This document shows positions 35,274-46,494 of a stretch of 64,000 nt of DNA, one piece after another (within the stretch, counting starts at the first letter, position 1; every line of letters begins with the position of its first letter). The notes beneath the pieces were generated by a model. It did not search any database. It was not told the origin of the DNA and saw only the letters and a list, made by a program, of their open reading frames with translations. A program made the position numbers and the translations under genes. The DNA is from Humulus lupulus (lineage: Eukaryota > Streptophyta > Magnoliopsida > Rosales > Cannabaceae), in contig NC_084795.1 in NCBI RefSeq assembly GCF_963169125.1, forward strand, positions 257,109,042-257,173,041, read 5' to 3'.

Positions 35274-35768
35274 GTAAGTTTCCTGACCATGTGCGTTTTG
35301 AAAATATATGCCACTGTAGAATAGGTAAAAAATTTACTGTAGCCGCATGCAAGGGTTTACTGGGTTTTGTGGATACGGAGGGGGAAAGCCCTTTTAGGTT
35401 AGGGTATCTTTGTTGTAGGAAATCATTTAAGAGTATGGGTTTCAGGATGCTTTCTCTGGGGAAAATTTTCTGGGCAGGAGTTTTGGGAACTTTAGGTGCA
35501 AAACCGGGTAGCTTAGGGAACACGCCTCACAGGCGGTTTTGCAATTTTCTGCCTACTGAAACTTTCCCCCCAAGGAAAATTCTATCCTGACCCTCCTGAC
35601 ACACGAATCCCGAGTAATCGGGGATCTGTTGGGAGCACAGGCGCGTGTTCATCGAACCGCGTGGTCCCACTCTCCACGAGCTGGGCTTACCTCAGCTCGT
35701 GCAAATAATAATTGTTTTTTCCTCAAGCTTGGGTCGCCTTTTCTGAAATGTTTTCTTTTGTTCGTTAG
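35274..35768 (+). other. Leader intron of the C antisense gene
   Basis: The donor GTAAGTTTCC at 35274 is a strong match to the plant consensus. The acceptor TTTTGTTCGTTAG ends at 35768, eight bases before the ATG at 35777. Long first introns in the leader are common in plant genes. Confidence 0.65.
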
Positions 35769-35776
35769 GCGACCAG

Positions 35777-38369
35777 ATGGCTCCAAAGAGGAATCTCCCA
35801 CAGAATAACGTCAGCAGCTCGGCCTCCCATCAGGACAGAGGAAAGGCGGCGATGCCTAGCTCCCCGATCCCCCGTTTCGGGCTGGCAGTGGAGAAGGAGG
35901 TTGAGGTGGCTCTTGATGCATTCTTTGAGGCGGAGAGGATCGTCTCAAAGATCACCGATCAGGAAAAGATTAACAAAATCTTCCTTTCCCACAACATCGC
36001 CCTGGGGAAAGCATCCGTGGTGGCCCGACCTGCCTCAGAGGGCGAGCGGAGCTGTGCGCCGCTCGACGAGTCGTTCGCAGCCTGGAGCGGTGAACATTTT
36101 AAGGCAGGGGCCTTCCTCCCACTGGATCAGTATTTTACTGATTTCCTCAACTACGTGGGGTTGGCCCCATTTCAGCTCCCCCCCAACTCCTACCGTCTGC
36201 TGGCAGGGTTGAGGTATTTGTTCCAAAAGCACGAGTGGGAGGTCCCCACTCCTGCAGACATTTTAAATTTCTTCTGCCTCAAAGCCAGCCCGGACCAGTG
36301 GGGGCGAGGCGACGGGTTTTATTACCTAACCCGGTTTCCCAATACGGCGGCGGTCATCGAGCTACCCAGCCACCCTAATGACTTTAAGGACTAGTTCTTC
36401 ATGTCAACTGGGTTCCAGAATTGCGAGCACCACTACTTCAATCGTCCTCGTAAGTCTTCTCCGACCTTAGCTCGTACTTTAAGTGTCATTTTAGCTCCTC
36501 CCGTACCCCGTTCTGACTCAGACTAATCTCAGAGCCATCTTCGCGAGGACAGAGAAATCTTTGACCCTCAGGGCCCAATATGAAACGCTGGCGGGCTTGC
36601 CCCCCAGTGAGAAGGATTATCACGCGCTCGTGACGGACGAGACGATGGTGGCCTGCAAGCTAATTTTTCTAAATCAGACCCTGAACCTAAAGAAGCCCCG
36701 GGGGCTGCCCCCAGCTCGTGACACCAGACCTATCAACGTGGAGGAGGTCGTGAGAGATGAAGGTGAGGAGGACGAGGGCGATGAAGTTCCGCTCGTGAGG
36801 AACAGGAAGAGGACCTTGGAAGTCGTCCAGAGGATAGGCGAGGAGAGGACCCAATCTGGAGCAGCCGCGGGTCCTTCTGGCCAAGGTAACCCTTACATGT
36901 TTAGGAATCTAGATAGGGCCACTGCAGACCCCCAGTTGGCTAGGTTCAATCCTAGGCAGCTCGTCCATCGTCACTGAAGCGATCCGGACCTAAACACAAT
37001 CCTGCTTCATTGTGTCGACTGGCTCATGATGGATCACCAACAGAGCCGACCTAGGGGTACCGTAGTAGTAGATAACACCCTAGCCTTTAGGTCAATCCTA
37101 TTCGAGGAGTATGGGACCAACCTCCGCTCATGGCCATCACTCCGGAGGGTTACCTTAGCTCCGGGGCTTAGGCAGTATGTAGGAGAATCTAGCCCTGAGT
37201 CAGACCCTGATCCAGAACTTGCGCCAGTTCGGGAAGTAATCATCTTAGGTTCTTCTTCCAGCTCGGGGGGTAGGGCTCCCTTAGTATTCGCATACTTTTT
37301 ACCTTTAACCATTTGTCTTTGTCTCTGTATGGTTGCTAACTTGTACTAACCATGTTTTTGTTTTGACAGAAGAGATGTCTCAGCCCGAGGAGAGCCTACA
37401 AGGCGCAGTCTTCGGGGGGAACCCCTCAGCCGGGCCAAGACTGAAAAAGCTCCGGGCGTCCAAGAGCGCTGCTGGGGTCTCCACCAAGTCTCCGGCAAAG
37501 GAGAAGGAGAAAACCCCGGCAGCCCAGGTCGCGGGAGCGATTCTCCCTGCTGTAGGAGCAAGCCAAATGCCTCCACCACCTCCGCGAGCTCCAACCGCCA
37601 CCCAGGACACTAGAACGGAGCTCGGGACTTCGGCCGTGGTGGCCTCCGATGTACGCATCCCAGTCAATCCCCAGGATCTGGAGAAGATCCCAGAGGCCTT
37701 TCGGGGAATGGTGTATGAGTCGGCGAACTACGCCGTCAGCCATATATACAAGTTTGCCGAGAAGGAACTCTGGGCCATTGAGACAATGAGCTCGGTTGGT
37801 GTAATGGAGTCTTCAATGGGCATGACCCTAACGGTAAGCGGCCCTGTTTTTTTAAAGCTTTTACCATTACACTTTGCCCTATTTTTCCTCTAAGGCAATT
37901 TATCTTTCATTTCTCGCAGGGCGTCGTCGCTCTTCACCGGAGCATCGTCAGGGCCAAAACTCAGCTCGAGGATATGAGGACCGAGCACCAGGCCTCTCTT
38001 CAGGCGGCTAAGGCGATTAAAGATGCCTTGGCGACCTCGAAGGCCGAGTTGGAGAACACCCGCTCGAAGGTCCAAGAGCTCGAGACCTCCCTTGCCACCT
38101 CGCGGACAGACCTTGATGCTGCGAAGACTGAGATCCAGGCCGCCCTGGAGGCCGAACGGACCACTTCGGAGCAGTCCATGGAAGATATGTTCTATCACTG
38201 CTGGGTCTACAATCCGGAGGTTGACTACTCCTTCATGTCACCGAGTATCTGGTGCGGCGCCTTTGGAGCTCGCCTTGACAAAGAGGCGCCTTTGGAGACT
38301 GGGGAAGGCTCTGGTGCGGCGGAGCAGGGTGAGACAGCGACCTCCCAGGGGCCATCTGATGGAGCTTAG
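35777..38369 (+). pseudogene. Antisense gene of element C (Transposase_28-like), best preserved copy
   Basis: The ATG at 35777 (MAPKRNLPQNN) begins a basic, Ser-rich N terminus. The conserved domain lies at about residues 95-205: 'FAAWSGEHFKAGAFLPLDQ', 'FLNYVGLAPFQLPPNSY', 'AGLRYLFQKHEWEVPTPAD'. One TAG at 36392 interrupts it shortly before a GT-AG intron starting at 36450. Later exons: about 36510-37269 (stop at 36975), intron 37270-37369, exon 37370-37833 (Pro/Lys-rich, then 'LEKIPEAFRGMVYESANY'), intron 37834-37919, and exon 37920-38369. The last exon encodes a long coiled coil ('KSKVQELETSLATS'-like heptads) and an acidic tail. It is convergent to pol. The biochemical role is unknown; an RNA- or DNA-binding adaptor would fit but is a guess. 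Confidence 0.78.
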
Positions 38370-38524
38370 GGCATTTTTTCTCTTGTGCCCTTGAATATTT
38401 TTAATTATTTTTTATGTAACCTTTGCATGAGGTGTTTTCACCTTGAAACAATTTGCTTTGACGTTTTTAATTTACGCTTTTTCTTGCCTTTTCGCACGTT
38501 GGTTACAATAATTTTTTTTTTTTG

Positions 38525-39230
38525 AGAAACTTAGTTCGCATTAACTTTTATCCATATCTCGAGTTCTTTAGGAAGAACATCGATCAATAGATTTAAATTA
38601 ACTTCTAAGTTCTATGACCCGGTTATATCCAGGAACTTAATTTGAAAACTTAGTTCGTGTTAACTTTTATCCATATCTCGAGCTCTTTAGGAAGAACATC
38701 GATCAATAGATTTAAATTAACTTCTAAGTTTTATGACCCGGTTATATCCAGGAACTTAATTTGAAAACTTAGTTCGTGTTAACTTTTATCCATATCTCGA
38801 GCTCTTTAGGAAGAACATCGATCAATAGATTTAAATTAACTTCTAAGTTTTATGACCCGGTTACAACCAGGAACTTAATTTGAAAACTTAGTTCGTGTTA
38901 ACTTTTATCCATATCTCGAGCTCTTTAGGAAAAACAACGATCAATAGATTTAAATTAACTTCTAAGTTTTATGACCCGGTTAAAACCAGGAACTTAATTT
39001 GAAAACTTAGTTCGTGTTAACTTTTATCCATATCTCGAGCTCTTTAGGAAGAACAACGATCAATAAATTTAAATTAACTTCTAAGTTTTATGACCCGGTT
39101 AAAACCAGGATAGGACTTAGTCAGCGTTAACTCTTATCAATATCTCGTGTTTTTAAGAAAACAACAGTCAATCGATTAGAATCAACATCTAAGTCGTTAA
39201 GGAGACCTGGTTATATCCAGGTACCATATG
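38525..39230. repeat. 119-bp tandem repeat, five copies plus a degenerate sixth
   Basis: The unit contains AACTTAGTTCGTGTTAACTT, CATATCTCGAGCTCTTTAGG, AACATCGATCAATAGATTTA and ATGACCCGGTTATATCCAGG. Equivalent positions are 38530, 38649, 38768, 38887 and 39006, exactly 119 bp apart. A sixth, diverged unit follows to about 39230. Copies differ at only a few bases. The array sits between the stop of the antisense gene and the stop of pol. Confidence 0.95.
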
Positions 39231-39350
39231 CCCCCCAAGTAACTGGGAAAGGGTCTTTCGTGGTTACTTTAAGATTACACTTGCAAATATGCGTAAAAAG
39301 CTGATTTTCATTAATACATAAAAAGTGGCCTTCCAGGCCCTATAAGTGGA

Positions 39351-40379
39351 TCATTGATAGTATCTCTTTAAGTGGATGGCGTTCCAAGTCTGCGGGACCG
39401 CCTCTCCATCAAGTCGAGCTAACTTATAAGTTCCCTCCTTGATGACTTCGACGACCTGGTATGATCCTTCCCAGTTTGGTCCCAAAACTCATCTTTGGGA
39501 TCTTTACCGGCGAGGAAAACTCTCCTCAGGACCAAGTCGCCCATGCTAAAGTCGCATTTTTTTACCTTGGTGTTGAAGTAGCAGGTGATTTTCTACTGAT
39601 AATGGGTGAGCTGGAGTTGCGAATCCTCTCGCCTCAACCAGATCGAGGGAATGGCACAGGAGCTCATGGTTTCGATCTTGGTCATAAGACTGGACTCTAT
39701 GCAAAAGAACCTTTGTCTCCACGGGGAGGACTGCCTCACTCCCAAAGGTTAGGGAAAAGGGAGTATGACCCGTAGGAGTCCGATGCGAGGTCCGATATGC
39801 CCATAGGACCTGGGGGAGCTGTTCTAGCCAGACCCCCTTCGCTTCATCTAATCTTTTCTTGAGGCTCACCTTTAGGGTCTTGTTGACAGCTTCGACCTGG
39901 CCATTAGCCTGAGGATAGACCACGGAGGAGAAACTTTTTACAATCCCATGTCTCTTACAGAACTCGGTGAACAGGTCGCTGTCGAACTCTATGCCGTTAT
40001 CGCAGACGATCTTCTTGGGCAGGCCGAAGTGACAGATGATGCTTTTAACCACGAAGTCAAGAAACTTTTTGGACGTTATCGTTGCCAACGGCTCTGCCTC
40101 CGCTCACTTAGTAAAGTAGTCGATGGCTACCATGGCGTAACGGACCCCGCCTTTTCCAGTGGGGAGGGCGCCAACCAAGTCTATCCCCCAAACGGCAAAC
40201 GGCCATGGGGATGAGATCATCTTCAGCACGACTGGAGGAGCTCGGGCAACGGAAGCGAATCGCTGGCACTTGTCGCACTTTTTCACGTACGAGATCGAGT
40301 CTTTTGATAGAGTAGGCCAGTAATACTCTTGCTTGAGAACCTTTAAGGCCAAGCTCTGCCCCCGGTGTGGTCTCCGCAA
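39351..40379 (-). pseudogene. Integrase of element C
   Basis: The zinc-binding region shows 'YYWPTLSKDSISYVKKCDKC'. The catalytic core keeps all three acids of D,D,E: WGIDLVG, CDNGIEFDSD and NGQVEAVNK. A TGA at about 40101-40103 interrupts it after 'AIDYFTK'. A frameshift near 39550 moves the C terminus to another frame, where 'GDLVLRRVFLAGKDP' and 'EGTYKLARLDGEAVPQTWN' lead to 'HLKRYYQ' and a stop at 39351-39353. This is the enzyme that joins element DNA to the chromosome; here it is broken by one stop and one frameshift although its active site is intact. No chromodomain is seen, as expected for Tat. Confidence 0.88.
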
Positions 40380-41163
40380 AATCCTACGTGAACTTCCTGC
40401 AGGATGGCCTTCGCTTCACTTGGAAGAACACACCGGAGGAGAGGTAGGGAGTGCCCACGTCGGTACAACACCCCATCAACTATCGTATATCTAGGAGCTT
40501 GATACAGGATTCGCCGTGCATCGTTACGTCCTTCAGGCAGCTTGCCCTCGATGAGATATTCAAGAATGGGGGTCATCCAGGTCGGCCTGGCATCGACCAT
40601 CTCGACCTCAGCCCTGTCTCCTTCTATACTTGGTTTTTCCAAGAATTGTATTGGCACCAACCCCAAGGTCTCCGCCTCTCCCGAGGTGGCGAGTTTGGCA
40701 AGAGCATTTGCATTAGCATTCTGTTCCCGGGGTATCTGTTCGATCGATCCTCGCTCAAATGCGGACAGCTCAGCTTTTACCTTTGCCAGATAGGCGGCCA
40801 TCTTGGGTCCCCGCGCCTGATACTCGCCCAGAACATGGTTTACCACGAGCTGGGAGTCACTGAAGCACTGGACGGAGCTCGCCTTTAACTCCTTGGCTAT
40901 CCTCAGCCCGGCCAACAAAGCTTCGTACTCTGCCTCGTTGTTGGAGGCCTTAAACCCGAACCTTAGCGCCGAGTGGAACCTATGTCCCTCGGGGGATATC
41001 AGAATGATTCCGGCCCCAGAGCCGTTCTCGTTGGATGAACCATCCACAAAGATCCTCCACAACGATTGGGGCGAGGTGACCTGAGGTGAGCCCTCTGTTG
41101 GATTCTCCTGGAATCCCGTGCATTCTGCCACAAAATCGGCGAGGGCCTGACTTTTTATAGCAG
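40343..41163 (-). pseudogene. Second (plant/archaeal-like) RNase H and link to integrase of element C
   Basis: The minus-strand frame 40343-41131 contains FVDGSSNENGSGAGI, ASNNEAEYEALLAGLRIAKE and CFSDSQLVVNHVLGEYQARG, which supply the D-E-D acids of a type I RNase H, then 'IEQIPREQNANADALAKLA'. A second RNase H after the RT-linked one is an established trait of the Tat lineage. The frame ends with a frameshift at about 40370, overlapping the start of the integrase text. A TGA at about 41162-41164 separates it from the preceding domain. Confidence 0.88.
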
Positions 41164-41164
41164 T

Positions 41165-42256
41165 TCATGGAGTGTAGAAAATCTCGAACTGACTGAGTTT
41201 GACCGCCCATTTTAACAAACGTCCCGATGCTTCAGGTTTTTGCAAAACCTGCCTTAGAGGCTGATCGGTCATGACGTGTACTGAGTGAGATTGGAAGTAC
41301 GGCCTGAGCTTTCGCGAGGCCGTGATTAGGCAGAACGCCAATTTTTCCATCAGTGGGTATCGTGATTCTGCCCCAAGAAGTCTCTTGCTGATGTAGTAGA
41401 CTGGCATCTGAACTTGGTCCTCTTCTCGTACTAGTACAGCACTAGCTGCATCCTCAGTGACAGCCAGGTAGAGAAAAAGAGGCTCTCCTGCCTTGGGTTT
41501 GGATAGCACGGGCGGTTCAGCCAGATGTGCCTTCAGGTCGAGGAATGCACTTTCGCATTCTACTGTCCATTCAAACTTCTTGTTTCCTCGGAGCAGGTTG
41601 TAGAAGGGCAAACACTTATCGGTTGACTTGGAAATAAACCGGTTGAGTGCTGCCACTCTTCCTGTTAAGCCTTGGACATCTTTCCGTGACCTGGGCGAAG
41701 GAAGCTCGAGCAGTGACCGGATCTTACCGGGGTTTGCCTTGATTCCTCGGGTATTGACTATGAACCCCAGGAATTTCCCTGACGCGACTCCAAAAGTGCA
41801 TTTCTGGGGATTGAGCCTCATGCCATATTCTCGTAGTATTTTAAAACATTCTTCCAGGTCGGAAACATGGTTATCGGCAGTCTTGGACTTGACTAGCATG
41901 TCGTCAACGTACACTTCCATGTTTTTTCCGATCTGGTCTGCGAACATTCTATTTACTAGTCTTTGGTAGGTAGCTCCGGCATTCTTCAAACCGAACGGCA
42001 TGACCTTATAGCAATAGACATTAGTTGGGGTCATGAAGCTGGTGTGTTCCTGGTCCGCCAGATTCATCACGATCTGATTGTAGCCTGAGTACGCGTCCAT
42101 AAAGGACATGAGCTCGTGGCCCGCCGTGGCATCCACCAGCTAGTCAATCCTTGGCAATGGAAAACAATCCTTGGGGCAGGCTTTATTCAGGTCAGAGAAG
42201 TCGATGCAGGTCCGCCATTTCCCGTTGGGCTTTGGAACTAGCACGGGGTTGGCGAC
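41165..42256 (-). pseudogene. Reverse transcriptase and RT-linked RNase H of element C
   Basis: Minus-strand text starts after a TAG near 42256 with 'VLVPKPNGKWRTCIDFSDLN' and 'KACPKDCFPLPRID', then a TAG near 42139. The long frame 41165-42136 has FMDAYSGYNQI (first catalytic Asp), 'VMPFGLKNAGATYQRLVNRM' and the catalytic YVDD box in VYVDDMLVKSK. The connection 'FLGFIVNTRGIKANPGKI' and RNase H phrases 'VLVREEDQVQMPVYYISKRL' and 'HVMTDQPLRQVL' follow. The catalytic residues are kept; two nonsense codons at the N-terminal side close the frame. Confidence 0.9.
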
Positions 42257-43486
42257 CTAGATTGGAAACTTGGCTTCACGGATAAAGCCACATTTTTTTA
42301 GCAGGGCTACTTCTTCTTCTAGGGCTTCAGCCCGGGTTGTTCCTAAACTTCTTTGCTTCTGAGACTTGGCAGGAATGCTTTTATCCAGATGAAGCGTGTG
42401 CATGATGACACTCGGGCTAATCCCCACCATGTCCTCGTGCGACCATGCGAATACGTCCAAGTTATCCCGCAGAAACATAGTCAGCTCCGCCTTCCTCTTG
42501 CTACAGAGATTTTTCCCGAGCTTGACCATCCGTGATGGATTTTGTGGATCAAGGTTCACCTCCTCAAGCTCCTCAATATCCTGGAGCTCGAATCTGTCTT
42601 CGCCTACTCGGGGGTCAATATCCTCATTTAAAGCGACATTTCCCCCTTTGGCGCTTTGAGGTTTTTCAATCTCAGGATCCGTCAAGGGTTCCTGAGATTC
42701 CTCTTCACTCTGAATGGCCATAGCCATCTGCCCGGGTTTAGATTTTCCCTTCATGGAAATGTTGTAGCATTCCCTGGCAGCGAGATGATCACCATGGATA
42801 GTGCAGGTTCCCGTCGAAGTAGGGAACTTCATGACGAGGTGTCGAACGGAAGTGATAGCCTCGAAAGTTACGAGCGTAGGTCGGCCCAAAATGGCGTTGT
42901 AGGCAACGGGGCAGTCTATGACCACGAACTCGAGTAGTTTGGAGACTGTCCGAGATTCTTCCCCTAGGGTGATCACCAGCTCGATCGTCCCTATCGCCAC
43001 TGATCCTTCTCCCGAAAAACCATACAGCATCATGGAGGTTGCCTTTAGCTCGGCGACGGTCAAACCCATCTTCTCTAAGGTGGATCGGAATAGGAGGTTC
43101 ACCGAGCTCCCGTTGTCTATTAGTACCCTCCTCACTCTCTGGTTGGCGAGCTAGACTGCTACAACCAAGGGATCATTGTGAGGGAACTGGACATGGCCTG
43201 CATCTTCCTCCGTAAAAATGATTGGTTGCCTCTCCAATCGCTGCTGCTTTGACAGGTGCTGCTCCGGGACGAACTCCACTCCGTTGTGAGCCTTTAGTTC
43301 ATTCACGTATCTCTTCTGGGCGCCTCTGCTCGTGCCATCCATGTGCGGTCCTCCAGAGATGGTGGATATCTCTCCCCTGACCACAGGAGGAGGGATATCC
43401 TGATCTACCCGAGACCCGGGCTGACTGGCTGGGGCTTCTGGAGCAGGTCGACTCACTGGAACCTTGTTCCGTGAGTACTGAGCCAA
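42257..43486 (-). pseudogene. Protease region of element C
   Basis: The frame at 43151-43486 ends 'VQFPHNDPLVVAV' at a TAG (about 43151). The next frame carries the active-site strand VLIDNGSSVNLLFRSTLEKMG, 'FVVIDCPVAYNAILGRPTL' and 'ECYNISMKGKSKPGQ', then an acidic linker and 'LDVFAWSHEDMVGISPSVI', which leads into RT. Asp-type protease that cuts the polyprotein. It is interrupted once, just before the active site. Confidence 0.85.
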
Positions 43487-45550
43487 GGGGCCGGCTCAGA
43501 TGAGAGTCTCGATCTCGTCTTTTAGATGCCTACAATCGTCGATATTGTGGCCCACATCGTTATGAAAACGGCAAAATTTGGAAGTGTCTCTCTTTCCCTT
43601 GTGGTGCTTCAATGGCTCCGGCCTCTTCCAGGGGACCCGAGTAGAGTTGGCCAAGAAGATACTCTCCCTGGACTGGGTGAGCTCAGTATACGTCGTGAAA
43701 ATGAGCTTAAACTTGTCTACGGACTTATTCTTCTTTTGGTCGTGCTGACTGTTTTCGCCATTTCCCTTTCTTTTGCCTCCACCGGGCTGGTTGTTCTGTG
43801 TGACGTCTGGGGTCGCTGCCACGACCTCCGTCCCTACTCCAACGAGCTGATCGGGAACCTGGCTGGTTCCCGCAGCTGAGGCTTCGGCTTCTTCCAAGTT
43901 TATCCATTCTTGGGCCCTATTAAGGAATTCATTGACCGAGCTGACTCCCTTCTTTTGTATATCCTTCCAGAGATCTCCTCCGACAAGAATTCCGGTTCTC
44001 ATGGCCATGAGCTTGGAGCTATCATCCGCATCCCTAGCTCAAGCAGCGACGTTCGCGAATCTTCTCAGGTAGGCCTTCAGCGTCTCACCGGGCTGCTGTC
44101 TCACGTTAGCTAGGGAGTCGACCTGGACACGGGTGGCCTGGGAGGCGCGGAATGCCCTTTTGAGGTCAGCTGAGAAGGTCTTCCAGGAGCTGATTGACTG
44201 TCTTTTACTTTGCTTGAACCACTGCCTGGTAGGTCCAGTCAGTGTGGAAGGGAAGATTAAGCATCGCAGCTCTGGGCCAATGTTGTGGGCCATCATTAGG
44301 GTGTTGAACATCCCTAAATGGTCTGATGGGTCTCCGTCCCCATTGAATTTTGATAAGTGGGGCATACAGAAACCAAATGGGTATGTCGTTGATGCTATAT
44401 TGGGGGCGAAGAGTTCCATTTCGTCCCCTGAATCATATTCATCTTTTTCTTTTTCAGACAAGAGCTTCCTCATCAGCTCCTCCATCTGAGTCAGGCGCTC
44501 GAGGGTTTGGTCCTGATGTCCTTGGTTATTTTGGGGCTGTTCAACAGCTCCGGATCCATTGTACATATTAGGTGGGTTATTTCCCCTCCTATCTTGAGAT
44601 AGGTTATTTGGGACATTCCCTCCGTTGCGTACTTCGGAGAGAGCCCCCCCTGAACGAGCCTGGCCACCATCTCCAGCTCGGTCCTCTCTATGAGAGTTGA
44701 GGTGATCTCGAAGATCGCCTCCCTGGGTGGTTTGGTGACTTTGTGCCGAACTTAACCGCTGACGCAGGTCTCCCCCAGAAAGATCACTCCGGCAATTGCC
44801 GATCCAGTGGCTCCTGCTGGATAGGCTTGGGGCTCGCCTTCGGTGGTGAGGATTTGAGCTTTCTTCTGGCGCCCTGCTACGCCGGGAAGGCCCAGCTGAT
44901 GGCGGGTTTCTCCTACTACTCCCATAGGCCGGGACGTCTCGGACGGGCCGAGGAGGAGACGGATATCTGATTGGAGAAGGAGGATGCCTGACTGGGGAGG
45001 CGATCCTAGTTCCGTCTGGAGGGATCAAGTTTGGTGGGGGCCTTTCGGCCCTGCCAACCTACTGGTCCCGCGCCGAGCGATTTGGACGGGGCGCAAGACG
45101 ATCGTCGGGGACGGGCTGGCATCACGGGCCCTCCCCGGATCTCCTTCGGGAATTTCCTCGAGCTCCCTTGGGCGTCCTCGAGGATGGTTGAGAGCTAGGA
45201 GTTTACGTCCTGAGCAAACGGATGTATTGCTGTTGTCCGGTCCTAGGCATTTCCTCAAAGTTTGCCTCTCGATGGTGTGATGAAGGGGTGGAGTTGGCTG
45301 CTGGAAGTCTATTCGAACGGCTATGCCTGGACCGGTTACCCCGGCGAGACTTAGGAGCCTCGCCTTGCCTCTCTCCGACGTTAACGTCGGTAGTGAGAGG
45401 GGGTAGTCGGGCCAGGATATCCTGGATTTGCTGGCTAGTTGTTGCTAATTGGCTCCTCAGTTGAGCGTTCTCCATCTCCACCACAGTATAATAACATGGG
45501 TTCGGATTAGGTGGCCGAGGCACCGAACTACCGGTATCATCTTGGCCCAC
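43487..45550 (-). pseudogene. gag: gag of element C
   Basis: The ATG at 45550 (MGQDDTGSS) is about 155 nt after the primer site. 'VVEMENAQLRSQLATTSQQI' gives a short coiled coil, followed by an Arg/Ser/Pro-rich region with frame breaks near 45200 and 45025. The capsid in 44039-45028 has 'MPHLSKFNGDGDPSDHLGMF', 'FPSTLTGPTRQWFKQ', 'SWKTFSADLKRAFRA' and 'ETLKAYLRRFANVA'. A TGA at about 44037 interrupts it, followed by 'MAMRTGILVGGDLW'. The zinc-binding motif is CRFHNDVGHNIDDC (about 43540). A TGA at 43495 separates gag from the protease region. Confidence 0.87.
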
Positions 45551-45706
45551 CGGCTGTTTTCCTGGCCGCTGCTGGACTTCAGGAACTTATTCATCAGGGA
45601 TGGTAGTATGATTAGCCTCATGCCCATCATGTTGTTCTATCTCGTTACCATGCCTGGACCAAGTAGTCACCATAGTTGGATGTTTGCAGCAGCACTAATC
45701 GAACTT

Positions 45707-45725
45707 GCTCTCAATGAAAGCACCA
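45707..45725 (-). other. Primer-binding site of element C
   Basis: TGGTGCTTTCATTGAGAGC on the minus strand begins 3 nt inside the LTR end at 45729. The same 19 bases follow the LTR of element E. I could not match it to a specific tRNA from memory. Confidence 0.7.
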
Positions 45726-45728
45726 AAC

Positions 45729-46494
45729 TGTTGACGTGGTTCTTCGCCAATAGGTAATTAAGAGAAGAAGAGAAAGGGATTAGTGCCAAATGTAGAACCG
45801 AAACAGATATATGATCTTAGAGGATGAAAGAGGTGACTCAAGACACGTTTTTTAAGTGGTTCAAAGGTTAAAATCCTTCTACTCCACTATTCAATATTAT
45901 TGATATACACTGGGTATTTGATTACAGAGTATTTCTTACAAGAGATTATTTTTTCAACCCCTATCAACTCCCAGGGTCTCCATATTTATAGGAGAAGGCA
46001 CCTGGAAGTTGGTAAGAAGGTCATCCCGTGACCTTCTTACTTATCGTATCAATTTTGTGACATTCATGATTAATTCCTAAACCTGACACATAAGTGTGGT
46101 CAAATCGATAGGTAAGGAGGTAATGGGCCGCACGGCCCAACCCAGTCGTGGGTGTCTGAATACGCATGTTCCTGCTGCGTGTCCGAGAAGTCAGGGGGAT
46201 ATCAGACACGTGATGCCTGATATATGCACGTTTACCTTACGTGTGTTGACTTCACAAAAAGGGTCACAGCCTCCATATCCAGCTCGTACCACGAGCTTCA
46301 TACTTAGCTCGGTCTTCGGCCTTCGGAATCCCTGCCCCGGCCTTGGGTGGTGAAGGCGAGCTCTTGGGGCTTCCTCGAGCTAAGAAGGCACGACATTACG
46401 ACAGAAGCTCCGGCCCTGGGGATGATCATGAGGTAATCATGGTTAGGCCGAAGCTCGGCTTGCTAATCAGCCCGTGGGAAAATCAGGGCGTACA
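45729..46494 (-). repeat. 5' LTR of element C
   Basis: 766 bp; partner of 34012-34776. Minus-strand TATA box CTATAAAT at about 45984-45991. Followed by the target copy TATAT. Confidence 0.95.

Larger units (their letters stand above)
34012..46494 (-). mobile_element. Element C: complete Tat-type Ty3/gypsy element with antisense gene
   Basis: The TSD TATAT stands at 34007-34011 and 46495-46499. Minus-strand order: 5' LTR (46494-45729), primer site, gag, protease, RT, RNase H, second RNase H, integrase ending at 39351, 119-bp tandem repeats, antisense gene (plus strand), polypurine tract and 3' LTR (34776-34012). The LTRs differ at about 21 substitutions and one indel over 766 bp by eye count, so the insertion is fairly young. 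The total of 12.5 kb fits the large Tat-lineage elements. The coding region is closed by several nonsense changes and at least one frameshift. Confidence 0.93.

Noticed and set aside
38525..39115. Exact 119-bp direct repeats as a possible CRISPR array or gene repeat
   Set aside because: The whole unit is repeated with no unique spacers and no coding frame; it is a retrotransposon spacer array.
39461..40214. Plus-strand frames opposite the C integrase
   Set aside because: Shadows of the integrase on the minus strand; codons give no domain.
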